Source: an uncultured Clostridia bacterium (GTDB lineage Bacteria > Bacillota > Clostridia > Christensenellales > Borkfalkiaceae). Taken from it: a stretch of DNA of 64,000 nucleotides. The stretch spans positions 30,154 to 94,153 of the forward strand of contig CANQFA010000004.1 in NCBI GenBank assembly GCA_947597925.1, read 5' to 3'. The position numbers and the translations under genes are program-made. The notes below the pieces were generated by a model that was given only the letters and a program-made list of their open reading frames with translations, searched no databases and was not told where the DNA came from. Shown here piece by piece: positions 57,341 through 64,000 of the stretch. Every line of letters begins with the position of its first letter. The first letter of the stretch is position 1.

Positions 57341-57961
57341 TCAGCGGATAAAGTTCGTCCTCTGAGAGGCCTCTGTGAGGGGCACCTCTATTCCCGCGCG
57401 CCTGCCTGCCTCGATGCATTTCAGAAGCCACGCCATGTTCTTTGCGACATTGCGCATCGTCTGCATGCCTTCGAGGTCCTGTTTCACCTCTTCGGGCGTG
57501 TTGCCGTGGACCATGTTCCAATAGGTAGAGGACACGACAGGCATCTGGGAGATGCCGAGATATTTCGCCATAGCATCGAGGCTTGCGGTCGTTCCCGCCC
57601 TCCTCGCCGAGGCGATGACTGCGGCGGGTTTATGTGCAAAATTTTTCCCACCGGCATAAAAGAGCCTATCCATGACCGAAAGGGCCCTTCCCGAAGGATG
57701 GGCATAATAGACAGGCGTACCGAAGACAAAGCCGTCTGCCGTGGCAGCCTTTTCGAGCCAATCATTCACGAAATCTCCGAAGACGCACTTCCCCGTCTCC
57801 TTGCAGTTTCCGCAGCCGATGCAGTCCTGCACGGGACGATTCCCCGTCTGCAGGATCTCCGTCTCCACGCCCTCTTCCTCGAGGACTCTTGCGATCTCGG
57901 AGAGTGCGGTAAAGGTGCACCCATGCTCCTTCGGACTGCCGTTTAAGAGTAAAACCTTCAT
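57341..57961 (-). CDS. iron-sulfur flavoprotein-like NADPH-dependent FMN reductase
   Basis: 206 aa, flavodoxin-like fold. The FMN loop VLLLNGSPKEHGCTFTAL is at 3-20. CIGCGNCKETGKC (about 48-60) is the compact cysteine motif of iron-sulfur flavoproteins, and FGTPVYYAHPSGR near 79 is the flavin-binding segment. It probably handles quinones, nitro compounds or oxidative stress. AAGGA lies close to the ATG. It is downstream of the TIR-like gene (about 55 bp) and may be co-transcribed with it. Confidence 0.88.
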   Translation of the reverse strand: MKVLLLNGSPKEHGCTFTALSEIARVLEEEGVETEILQTGNRPVQDCIGCGNCKETGKCVFGDFVNDWLEKAATADGFVFGTPVYYAHPSGRALSVMDRLFYAGGKNFAHKPAAVIASARRAGTTASLDAMAKYLGISQMPVVSSTYWNMVHGNTPEEVKQDLEGMQTMRNVAKNMAWLLKCIEAGRRAGIEVPLTEASQRTNFIR

Positions 57962-58015
57962 TTTCCTTACCCCATTTGCTATTTTTATTCTCTCGGAAAG
58001 AGAGGCGCTGCCCGC

Positions 58016-59359
58016 TCAGAGTTTTTTGAGAAGTCCGCTGATGCGCTCCACATAGCGGCTATAGTCGTTCCTTCTGGTCGACTCCTCCACGAACCGCGCG
58101 ATCTCGTCCTTGTAGTCCTCGATGTCGTCCTCGTCGAGCTCAAGATCCTCGGCATAGGTGAGCGACTCGATGAGGCAGAGGTAGTACTCCATCTCGAAGT
58201 TCTCGAAGAGCTGGGTGTCGATGCTCCCCGCCTCGAAGTTGTTGCGGAGGGAGGTGCGCTCCTTTCTCGTCTTCTCGAGCCAGCCGAGCATCTCCTTCTT
58301 GTTCCCGAGCTCCTTTTCGCAGAGGAAGAGGTTGCGGTAGACGTAGGCATAGAAGAGGGAGAGGATGCCCTTGTGGTCGTTGTTGTCGCGGATGGGCGCG
58401 GCCGCCTCGAGCACTTCGATGTCCTTGATGGTTCGCAGCGCCATCAGCTTGCCGAGCTCGAAGTTCTTCTTCTTGCCCTCCTCATTGAGGTCGGGGCACA
58501 TGGCGTAGAGGCTGTAGGCATAGGCGAGGTGCTCGGAAAGGAAGACATTTGCCCACTCATCAAAGGTCCCCATGTCGTCGTCTACGACTTCATCGCGATA
58601 TTCCCTGTACTTGTCGCGGAAGTTGCGGAAGGTCGTGCGATCGATATAAAATTCGCTGTCCTCGCGCAGTTTGATATTGAGCACCATGTCAAAAAAGGTG
58701 ATGCAGATATTGACGGCCACGGCGAGCTCATCGGAGAAATAGGTGCTGTACTGCTCCTTAAAGTGCTTCATTTCCCGCCGCACCTTTGCCTCGTCGCCGA
58801 ACATGTGCGCCGCCTGCAGGTAGAAGAGAATGTACTGCGCGAGCTCATAGTCCGAACACTTGGACCCCTGCTCGGAAAAATGGCTCTGGATATAGTCGTG
58901 CATGCGGTAGCGGTTGTTGATGAGCATCATCTTGTTGGTATTGACCGACATCTTCTGACGGTCAAAGAAATACCTGATGATGCCCTCCACGAACTGCTCA
59001 TCGTTAGAGCACTTGACGGGCTCCACGAAAGAATTATCGAAGTCGGAGGGAAGGCTCACCTCCTCCGTGCTCCGCTTGACGCAGTGCACCTTGGTCTGCC
59101 CGTACGAGGCGAGCACATAGCCCAGCTCAAAGAAGAGATTGGTGCTGACTTGCCCGTTTTCCTTGTTCTGGAAGATGACGATCGCCTGGTTGCAGGTCTT
59201 GATCTGCTGGATGACAGTGTCGCCCACCGAGGCAAAGCGGGAGTCATTGTCCGAATTCCCGCCGATCGTGCATTTGTAGTTCTTGGTCTCGAGAATGCGC
59301 TTGACGCGGAGCGCGATCTCATTGGACCCGCTCCACACGATGAAGATCTGGTCTTTCAT
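58016..59359 (-). CDS. TIR-like domain protein with helical C-terminal region (candidate defence NADase)
   Basis: 447 aa. Residues 1-125 match the TIR-like predicted nucleotide-binding fold: IFIVWSGSNEIALRVKRIL, SVGDTVIQQIKTCNQAIVIF, STNLFFELGYVLASYG (Glu 78 in the position of the TIR catalytic Glu) and VHCVKRS. Residues 140-447 are a mostly helical, TPR-like array rich in Tyr/Phe/Glu. TIR-like domains of this type cleave NAD+ in CBASS, Thoeris, Argonaute and single-gene antiphage systems; that function is inferred. AAGGAG lies upstream of the ATG. No cyclase, Argonaute or ThsA partner adjoins it. Confidence 0.78.
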   Translation of the reverse strand: MKDQIFIVWSGSNEIALRVKRILETKNYKCTIGGNSDNDSRFASVGDTVIQQIKTCNQAIVIFQNKENGQVSTNLFFELGYVLASYGQTKVHCVKRSTEEVSLPSDFDNSFVEPVKCSNDEQFVEGIIRYFFDRQKMSVNTNKMMLINNRYRMHDYIQSHFSEQGSKCSDYELAQYILFYLQAAHMFGDEAKVRREMKHFKEQYSTYFSDELAVAVNICITFFDMVLNIKLREDSEFYIDRTTFRNFRDKYREYRDEVVDDDMGTFDEWANVFLSEHLAYAYSLYAMCPDLNEEGKKKNFELGKLMALRTIKDIEVLEAAAPIRDNNDHKGILSLFYAYVYRNLFLCEKELGNKKEMLGWLEKTRKERTSLRNNFEAGSIDTQLFENFEMEYYLCLIESLTYAEDLELDEDDIEDYKDEIARFVEESTRRNDYSRYVERISGLLKKL

Positions 59360-59438
59360 CTTTGGCTCCTTTTGTGAAAAATTTTACCCTTACGCCTCGT
59401 TTGGCGGGGGCATGCCCGAGGTTGTCCTCTCAAAAACA

Positions 59439-60083
59439 CTATTTCAAGATCTCGCGGACGCGGTCGAGGGAATCCTGCAACCGCAGAAAGGCGCGGCATA
59501 CCTGCTCGCCGTCGATGAGAGCATGATGCACTGCAATGTCCATCATCATCACCTTTCGCCCGTCCCTGTCCACAAACTTTCCCCACGCGAGGCGGGGAAT
59601 GCTGCTCGAATCTGCATCCTTCAGGTCATAGGGATTGGACATGGAGGCGAGGTCCACCCACTTCATGCTCGAGATATAGTACACGTCGTTTTCGCGGTAA
59701 CCCTGCAAGGAGTGATCCTCGGAGACGCGCGCCGCCGCGATATCTCTCTCCACCGCGCGGTAAAAGGCGGGATACTCGCAAAACTCCGTGTGCGCGGAGC
59801 GAATGACCCCGTCGTCCCCGAGCACGATATAGTTGGGATGGATGACGTCGTAGCGCACCACACGCTCCCCCTTGATCCGCACGCGGAACTCTTCGATGGA
59901 GTTGAGCGCCTGCACGGCGAGGAAGAGAAAATTCGCGAAGAAGGAGCTCCCGTCCTCTCTGCATTTTTCGACCAGTTCGGTGACGTCGAGATGGGTACTC
60001 AGTGAAAAGATGGGGTCGGTGTACGTGATAAAGCGTTCGTAGGTCCCCCTGCGCTTCCAGGTGCTCATGTCGATGATCTCCAT
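59439..60083 (-). CDS. chloramphenicol acetyltransferase-like (CatA family) acyltransferase
   Basis: 214 aa, full length for CatA. The active-site motif is kept as DIAVHHALIDGEQVCRAF (HHxxxDG, about 183-200). The N-terminus WKRRGTYERFITYTDPIFSLSTHLDVT is CatA-like. Such chromosomal homologues often lack chloramphenicol activity and may acetylate other small molecules. GAGGGGAT precedes the ATG, and a good promoter lies upstream. It is followed by the TIR-like gene after about 80 bp. Confidence 0.88.
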   Translation of the reverse strand: MEIIDMSTWKRRGTYERFITYTDPIFSLSTHLDVTELVEKCREDGSSFFANFLFLAVQALNSIEEFRVRIKGERVVRYDVIHPNYIVLGDDGVIRSAHTEFCEYPAFYRAVERDIAAARVSEDHSLQGYRENDVYYISSMKWVDLASMSNPYDLKDADSSSIPRLAWGKFVDRDGRKVMMMDIAVHHALIDGEQVCRAFLRLQDSLDRVREILK

Positions 60084-60112
60084 ACCGTATCCCCTCTCTA
60101 TGGTCTTATCCG

Positions 60113-60141
60113 ATTATATCACATTCCGAGAATAAAATCAA
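60113..60141 (-). promoter_or_regulatory. promoter of the CatA-like gene
   Basis: TTGATT (60136-60141), 17-bp spacer, TATAAT (60113-60118) on the minus strand. Confidence 0.75.
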
Positions 60142-60207
60142 GAGTTTTCCGTCTCTTCCCTTGCCGTCCTTTTCCTATTCCTCCCGAGCAGCCCTTCCCA
60201 CATCAGG

Positions 60208-60279
60208 CCGCTATCATCGTATAACGTCGAGGCGCTATGATCGCGTAACGTCGCGGCGCTATAATTGTGTCATGTTGAG
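60208..60279. repeat. three 24-bp tandem repeats
   Basis: Units beginning CGCTAT about every 24 bp (60208, 60232, 60256), of the form GCGCTATnATCGnGTAACG; the third diverges. The rest of 60142-60455 has no gene. Confidence 0.6.
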
Positions 60280-60306
60280 CGCAGTCGAAACATCGCCTTA
60301 GCCTTA
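60269..60306. repeat. 38-bp inverted repeat, left copy
   Basis: Begins GTCATGTTGAGCG and ends CGCCTTAGCCTTA. It matches the reverse complement of 61454-61491 at 35 of 38 positions, so the two small paralogous genes lie inside an inverted-repeat pair. Confidence 0.8.
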
Positions 60307-60455
60307 GCCTTCTCCTCCCATCCTCCCGAGGCAAAAATGAGGGATTTTAGGGTGATTTTGGCCCGTTTTAAGCAGGAAGGGCGTCGAAATTCTTCGGAAT
60401 CTAAAATTTTCTCTCTATTTGAAGAAATATTTTTATAAAAAATGTCGAAATCCGC

Positions 60456-60483
60456 TTGACATTTGATTTTTACGTGCTATAAT
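60456..60483 (+). promoter_or_regulatory. promoter of the first small paralogue
   Basis: TTGACA (60456-60461), 16-bp spacer, TATAAT (60478-60483); spacing as in the RNA locus promoters. Confidence 0.8.
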
Positions 60484-60522
60484 AATTTTAGAAACTAAAT
60501 TCGTCGGGAGGATACTGCAATC

Positions 60523-60723
60523 ATGAATGCAGTAGAAACACTATTGCTTATCATCAGGAATTGCGAAGAATGCCTCAAAAAGCTCGAGGCCATGGATGAT
60601 TCGGAATTCGTCGTCGGCAAGCGTCATGCCTATGTCGAATGCCTCGAGATCATCCAGAATTGGGCCGAGGCAAAATTGGTCGGTCTCGACTACGACATTG
60701 AGAAGCGTTATCCCCTTACCTGA
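60523..60723 (+). CDS. small acidic helical protein, paralogue 1
   Basis: 66 aa, no recognised family. Almost wholly alpha-helical: LLLIIRNCEECLKKLEAMDD, then VGKRHAYVECLEIIQNWAEA. It shares the layout VETLL...LKKLE...D-S/T-E/D-F-V/I-V/I-G-K/E-R-x-A-Y-x-x-C-L with the gene at 60996. GGGAGG precedes the ATG, and a perfect promoter drives it. An antitoxin- or adaptor-sized protein, but nothing toxin-like is adjacent. Confidence 0.75.
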   Translation: MNAVETLLLIIRNCEECLKKLEAMDDSEFVVGKRHAYVECLEIIQNWAEAKLVGLDYDIEKRYPLT

Positions 60724-60749
60724 GATGTGCAATAGCTTATAATAAGGGC

Positions 60750-60970
60750 TTGAGATTTCTCGCTACGCTCGAAATGACGTATCCTTGCTGCCCCCTCGAG
60801 GTCCTGGAGGATGGAATGCGGAACAGCGTAATCATAGCGACACCCATTTGCCCCTCGCTGCGCTCGGGGGCTTTCCCCTCCAGGGGACAGCAAGGGCACA
60901 CCCTCTACGTCATTCTGAGGCGTCACCCTCTACGTCATTCCGAGGCGAAGCCGAGGAATCTCAAAGTAAG
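60750..60970. repeat. extragenic repeat patch between the small genes
   Basis: Contains copies of CATTCCGAGGCGAAG/GAGATTTCTCGCTACG-type words (60750-60780, 60922-60965) and the CCCCTCGAGG family in both orientations (about 60790, 60880). These are the dispersed non-coding repeats whose translation gives spurious peptides; no gene is called here. Confidence 0.65.
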
Positions 60971-60995
60971 GAAATACTTCAATAAGGAGAAAACC

Positions 60996-61214
60996 ATGAA
61001 CTCGAAAGAAGTGCTTATGAACGTCATTGACATCATCAAGGCAGACCTCGAGGAACTCGAAGGGTTGGAAGACACCGACTTCATCATCGGAGAGCGCCGT
61101 GCTTACGAGGACTGTCTCGTCGTCGCGCAAAATTGGACGGAGGCGGACACGATGGATCTCGGCAGTCTCATTGAAAAGCCCCTCCCCTCTGATAATCATA
61201 ACGACAAAGAGTAA
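60996..61214 (+). CDS. small acidic helical protein, paralogue 2
   Basis: 72 aa, diverged duplicate of the 60523 protein: IDIIKADLEELEGLEDTDFIIGERRAYEDCLVVAQNW. The G-(K/E)-R-x-A-Y-x-(E/D)-C-L core, the following (Q)NW and E-A are kept. AAGGAGA lies upstream of the ATG. The acidic C-terminus (NHNDKE) is extra. The nearest promoter is not obvious; read-through from the first copy across the repeats is possible. Confidence 0.72.
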   Translation: MNSKEVLMNVIDIIKADLEELEGLEDTDFIIGERRAYEDCLVVAQNWTEADTMDLGSLIEKPLPSDNHNDKE

Positions 61215-61291
61215 AGGACATATTTAGGTGCGGCATATTATAGTGTCTTGCTATCCCCTTTGCGCAGTGTCCAAAGGTGGTAGAATAATGT

Positions 61292-61425
61292 CATTCCAAG
61301 CGCCATATAATGCCATACGTAGCGCCATAGTCTACCATTCCAAGCACTATATAATGTCATACTGAGCGCTATAGTCATATCATTCCAAGCGCCATATAAT
61401 GTCATACTGAGCCGCCGCTGCCCTT
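61292..61425. repeat. three 44-45-bp tandem repeats
   Basis: Units starting CATTCCAAGC at 61292, 61336 and 61381, each with ATATAATG and CATAC(T/G)(G/T)AG. No coding frame. Confidence 0.75.
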
Positions 61426-61453
61426 GCGGCGTGTCGAAGTATCGCCACAGTCT

Positions 61454-61491
61454 TAAGGCTAAGGCGATGTTTCAACTACGTTCAACATGAC
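61454..61491. repeat. 38-bp inverted repeat, right copy
   Basis: Reverse complement of 60269-60306 with three mismatches. Confidence 0.8.
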
Positions 61492-61520
61492 ATGATTGGA
61501 ACGCTTTTCGCGCCCCTCCC

Positions 61521-61674
61521 CGCGTCATTCCGAGGCGCCCCGCGTCATTTCGAGGCGACCCCACGTCATTTCGAGGCGACCCCACGTCATTTCGAGGCGA
61601 CCCCGCGTCATTTCGAGCGTAGCGAGAAATCTCAAGCCCGAGATTCCTCGTCGCTTCGCTCCTCGGAATGACGT
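61521..61674. repeat. five 20-21-bp tandem repeats running into a long hairpin
   Basis: GTCATT occurs at 61524, 61544, 61565, 61586 and 61607, each unit GCGTCATTTCGAGGCGACCC-like. The last unit starts an imperfect inverted repeat (about 61605-61635 with 61640-61673) able to form a long stem. Confidence 0.75.
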
Positions 61675-61813
61675 AAGAAGAGAGTGCGGAATGACGTATA
61701 GGTGAGCGTCCCAACTGATCCCTTGAGGGTCGTGACGTCCATAATCTTGCTGTCCCCTCGAGGGGCACATGAGACATTCAAGATAAGTACATACTCCATC
61801 CTTTCTCATAATA

Positions 61814-61851
61814 AGAAATGGACGGGACACATCTGTGCCCCGTCCATTTCT
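61814..61851. terminator. bidirectional terminator after the collagen-like gene
   Basis: AAATGGACGGG / CCCGTCCATTT arms (61816-61826 and 61839-61849 approximately) with a 12-nt loop; it ends the minus-strand surface-protein gene. Confidence 0.75.
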
Positions 61852-61882
61852 TTGATATATATGCGGTTTTACAAAATCGTCT

Positions 61883-64000
61883 TCATCTCTTGCGACGCCA
61901 TTCGCTGCCGCTGTAGGGAAGAAATCTCTCGCCGGACAGTGATAAACCGCGTTCCCCTCCTTCTTCAAAAAAGAGCGTTTCCGTCTGCTCGGTAGATTGG
62001 TTATAAACCCCCCACGCACAATCAGATGCAAAGCTGATTTCAAAGTTTCCGCTGCAGTTATCAAAAGCTCCTTCGCCTATCCTCTGTACAGAGTCAGGAA
62101 TTAAGACTTTTTCAAGCTCTTCACAATCCGCAAATGCGAAGTTTCCGATCTCTATGACTTCATCTCCGAGTTTTAGCTCACTGAGCTTGTTCAGCCCGCG
62201 AAATGCTTCATTCCCAATCACCTGTGCGTGAATTTCGACATCGCTGAGATTGAAATTCTTAAATGCCCCACTCTTGATAGAGAGGACGGGAATACCATTG
62301 ATCTCGGCGGGGATCATGAGGCTATCTCCTTCTTCAAGCCTCCCGGGACCCGTGACAATATATCCATCCCCCTCCTCGGAAAGTTCATAGGCAAACTTAG
62401 GCTCCTCTGCATTGCAATGACGACATTTGCCTTCCACAAATTCATGGGCAGTCTTGGAAAGCGTCTTCGCGCGGGTCATGCCGCATGAAGTGCAGGATTC
62501 GAGGGCGAGACCTTCTTCTTGGCAGGTGGCCTCGGCCAAAGTGAATGTTTCGGCCCATATATGCTCTCTTTTCTCCACCATGCGATACTCGGAGAAGCCG
62601 CATTCGCAGCTGCGCATTTCATACCCCACGCTATCACAGCTCGCCTCAAAGACAATGTCCCACTCCCCGAATTGATGAGTATGCGCCTCGGCTTTCACTT
62701 CTGTATCCGTTTCCCCGATCCACCAATTTCCGTTTTCCCCGATGTGAGGAGTAAGACCATCCTTACCATCTACGCCGTCCTTGCCGTCTACTCCATCTTT
62801 ACCATCTACGCCATTGACACCATCTTTTCCGTCTTTTCCGTCTACGCCGTCGGCGCCCTTCTCGCCTTGAGGACCCTGGGCGCCTGTGTCGCCTTTTTCG
62901 CCCTGCGGACCTTGGGCTCCATCTTTGCCGTCTACGCCGTCTTTCCCATCTTTCCCGTCTGCACCATCTTTGCCATTGGTACCTGCAGCCTTGATTCCCG
63001 TGTCCTTTTCGCCGATCCACCAGTTGCCGTTTTCACCAATATGGGGTGTGAGCCCGTCCTGTCCATCGGCACCATCTTGACCGTCTTTCCCATCTACACC
63101 GTCTTCCCCTGCGGCTCCTGCGTCTCCCTTTTCTCCTTTCTCGCCCTGAGGACCTTGGGCACCCGTGTCACCCTTTTCTCCTTTTTCTCCTTGGGGGCCC
63201 TGTGCGCCAGTTTCTCCTTTTTCGCCTTGAGGACCCTGGGCACCATCTTTGCCATCTTGGCCGTCCTTACCGTCCACCCCATCTTTGCCATCGGCGCCTG
63301 CAGCCTTGATACCCGTGTCCGTTTCGCCGATCCACCAGTTGCCGTTTTCGCCGATATAGGGCGTGAGACCATTCTGTCCATCTTTTCCGTCTACGCCGTC
63401 CTTGCCGTCTTTCCCATCGGCACCAGCGTCGCCCTTTTCTCCTTGAGGTCCTTGAGCACCCGTGTCACCCTTTTCTCCTTGGGGACCTTGGGCACCTGTT
63501 TCTCCCTTCTCGCCCTGAGGACCTTGGGCTCCGTCTTGGCCATCGACGCCATCCTTTCCGTCCTTGCCGTCGACGCCGTCTTTGCCATCTTGGCCGTCCT
63601 TGCCGTTAGTACCGTCCACCCCGTCTTTGCCATCGGTGCCGAGGACTTTGCCGAGGTTCAAGACCGAACCGTCCGTAAGCGTAACTATGAGATTCCCGTC
63701 TTCATCGATATACACATCGGAAACCCCTACTCCATTAGCGCCGTCTTTACCATCTACGCCATCTCGGCCGTCCTTACCGTCGGCACCCTTTTCTCCTTGG
63801 GGACCTTGGGCTCCGGTGTCACCCTTTTCTCCTTTCTCACCTTGGGGACCCGCGGCGCCTGTTTCACCCTTTTCTCCCTTTTCACCCTGAGGGCCTTGGG
63901 CTCCGTCTTGTCCATCTTTTCCGTCGTTGCCGAGGACATTGTCAAAGATCAAGACACGGCCATCGGTCAGAACAAGGACGAGACTCCCATTCTCATCGAT
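61883..64000 (-). CDS. collagen-like surface protein with C-terminal BspA-type leucine-rich repeats, 5' end outside the window
   Basis: 706 codons are visible and the frame is open at base 64000, so the N-terminus is missing. Most is Gly-X-Y triplets (GKDGVDGKDG and GPQGEKGETG types) able to form a collagen-like triple helix. They are interrupted by non-collagen modules: two related IDE(D/N)G(N/S)L...LTDG(S/R)VL segments and three near-identical GLTPxIGENGNWWIGExDT segments. After them come about 100 residues with several Cys pairs (CECGFS; CTSCG; CRHC) and a BspA/LRR_5 block (VIGNEAFRGLNKLSELKLGDEVIEIGNFAF). No LPxTG anchor is seen. An adhesin or surface role is likely. Confidence 0.88.
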   Translation of the reverse strand: MDENGSLVLVLTDGRVLIFDNVLGNDGKDGQDGAQGPQGEKGEKGETGAAGPQGEKGEKGDTGAQGPQGEKGADGKDGRDGVDGKDGANGVGVSDVYIDEDGNLIVTLTDGSVLNLGKVLGTDGKDGVDGTNGKDGQDGKDGVDGKDGKDGVDGQDGAQGPQGEKGETGAQGPQGEKGDTGAQGPQGEKGDAGADGKDGKDGVDGKDGQNGLTPYIGENGNWWIGETDTGIKAAGADGKDGVDGKDGQDGKDGAQGPQGEKGETGAQGPQGEKGEKGDTGAQGPQGEKGEKGDAGAAGEDGVDGKDGQDGADGQDGLTPHIGENGNWWIGEKDTGIKAAGTNGKDGADGKDGKDGVDGKDGAQGPQGEKGDTGAQGPQGEKGADGVDGKDGKDGVNGVDGKDGVDGKDGVDGKDGLTPHIGENGNWWIGETDTEVKAEAHTHQFGEWDIVFEASCDSVGYEMRSCECGFSEYRMVEKREHIWAETFTLAEATCQEEGLALESCTSCGMTRAKTLSKTAHEFVEGKCRHCNAEEPKFAYELSEEGDGYIVTGPGRLEEGDSLMIPAEINGIPVLSIKSGAFKNFNLSDVEIHAQVIGNEAFRGLNKLSELKLGDEVIEIGNFAFADCEELEKVLIPDSVQRIGEGAFDNCSGNFEISFASDCAWGVYNQSTEQTETLFFEEGGERGLSLSGERFLPYSGSEWRRKR

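Noticed and set aside
60750..61214. A 154-codon gene starting at 60750
   Set aside because: The first 82 codons translate extragenic repeat DNA. Only the part from the ATG at 60996, with AAGGAGA, is supported.
61521..61674. CRISPR array
   Set aside because: The units are directly adjacent without unique spacers and end in a palindrome; no cas gene is in the window.

Overview
The window is about 60% GC and comes from a Gram-positive-type anaerobe, most likely class Clostridia. The evidence is gene order and content: dgt-dnaG-rpoD-trmK, rimP-nusA-ylxR-ylxQ-infB-rbfA-nrnA-truB-ribF, nadD/yqeK-rsfS, DtxR-type metal regulation, and spoVAD/spoVAE, which point to a spore-forming ancestry. Consensus sigma-A promoters (TTGACA, 16-17 bp, TATAAT) and GGAGG ribosome sites are easy to see. 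The exact taxon cannot be read from the sequence. A high-GC gut lineage such as Christensenellales is my guess.

Region 1 (1-26.7 kb, almost all minus strand) is housekeeping. In transcription order it holds nrdR-ispG-PolC-like exonuclease; the rimP-to-ribF translation operon; a leaderless pepP followed by efp and dtd; patatin, a ComEC-like MBL protein and a tightly coupled shikimate block (aroC-aroB-aroE-aroQ-aroK-SDR); and dgt-dnaG-rpoD-trmK. Many neighbours overlap by 4 nt (ATGA/GTGA), which indicates translational coupling. A VanZ-type protein carrying Ig-like domains lies on the plus strand at 25-26.7 kb.

Region 2 (27.2-31.2 kb) is disturbed. tRNA-Arg(ACG) is followed by AT-richer cargo, a TetR C-terminal remnant and a phased GGGACA array upstream of a truncated MacB-type ABC gene. 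That gene is joined tail-to-tail to a truncated GPH sugar transporter. A gene-free stretch with three perfect DnaA boxes follows.

Region 3 (31.2-51 kb) returns to core genes: spoVAE/spoVAD, tsaD, prfB, secA, a DeoC-like protein without its catalytic lysine, rsfS, a NadD-YqeK fusion, NAD(P)HX repair, birA, recX, an MBL protein, a UDP-sugar pyrophosphorylase, mscS, sdaA and a HAD phosphatase.

Region 4 (51-64 kb) is accessory. It holds an intracellular GH43 glycosidase; an 0.8-kb RNA locus with four or five related structured RNAs, three with nearly identical dedicated promoters; a TetR/membrane-protein module; a patch of gene remnants; a TIR-like predicted defence protein; a CatA-like acetyltransferase; two paralogous tiny genes inside inverted repeats; dense extragenic repeats; and the end of a large collagen-like/BspA-like surface protein that runs off the window. 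The RNA locus at 52.66-53.37 kb is the best candidate for something undescribed.
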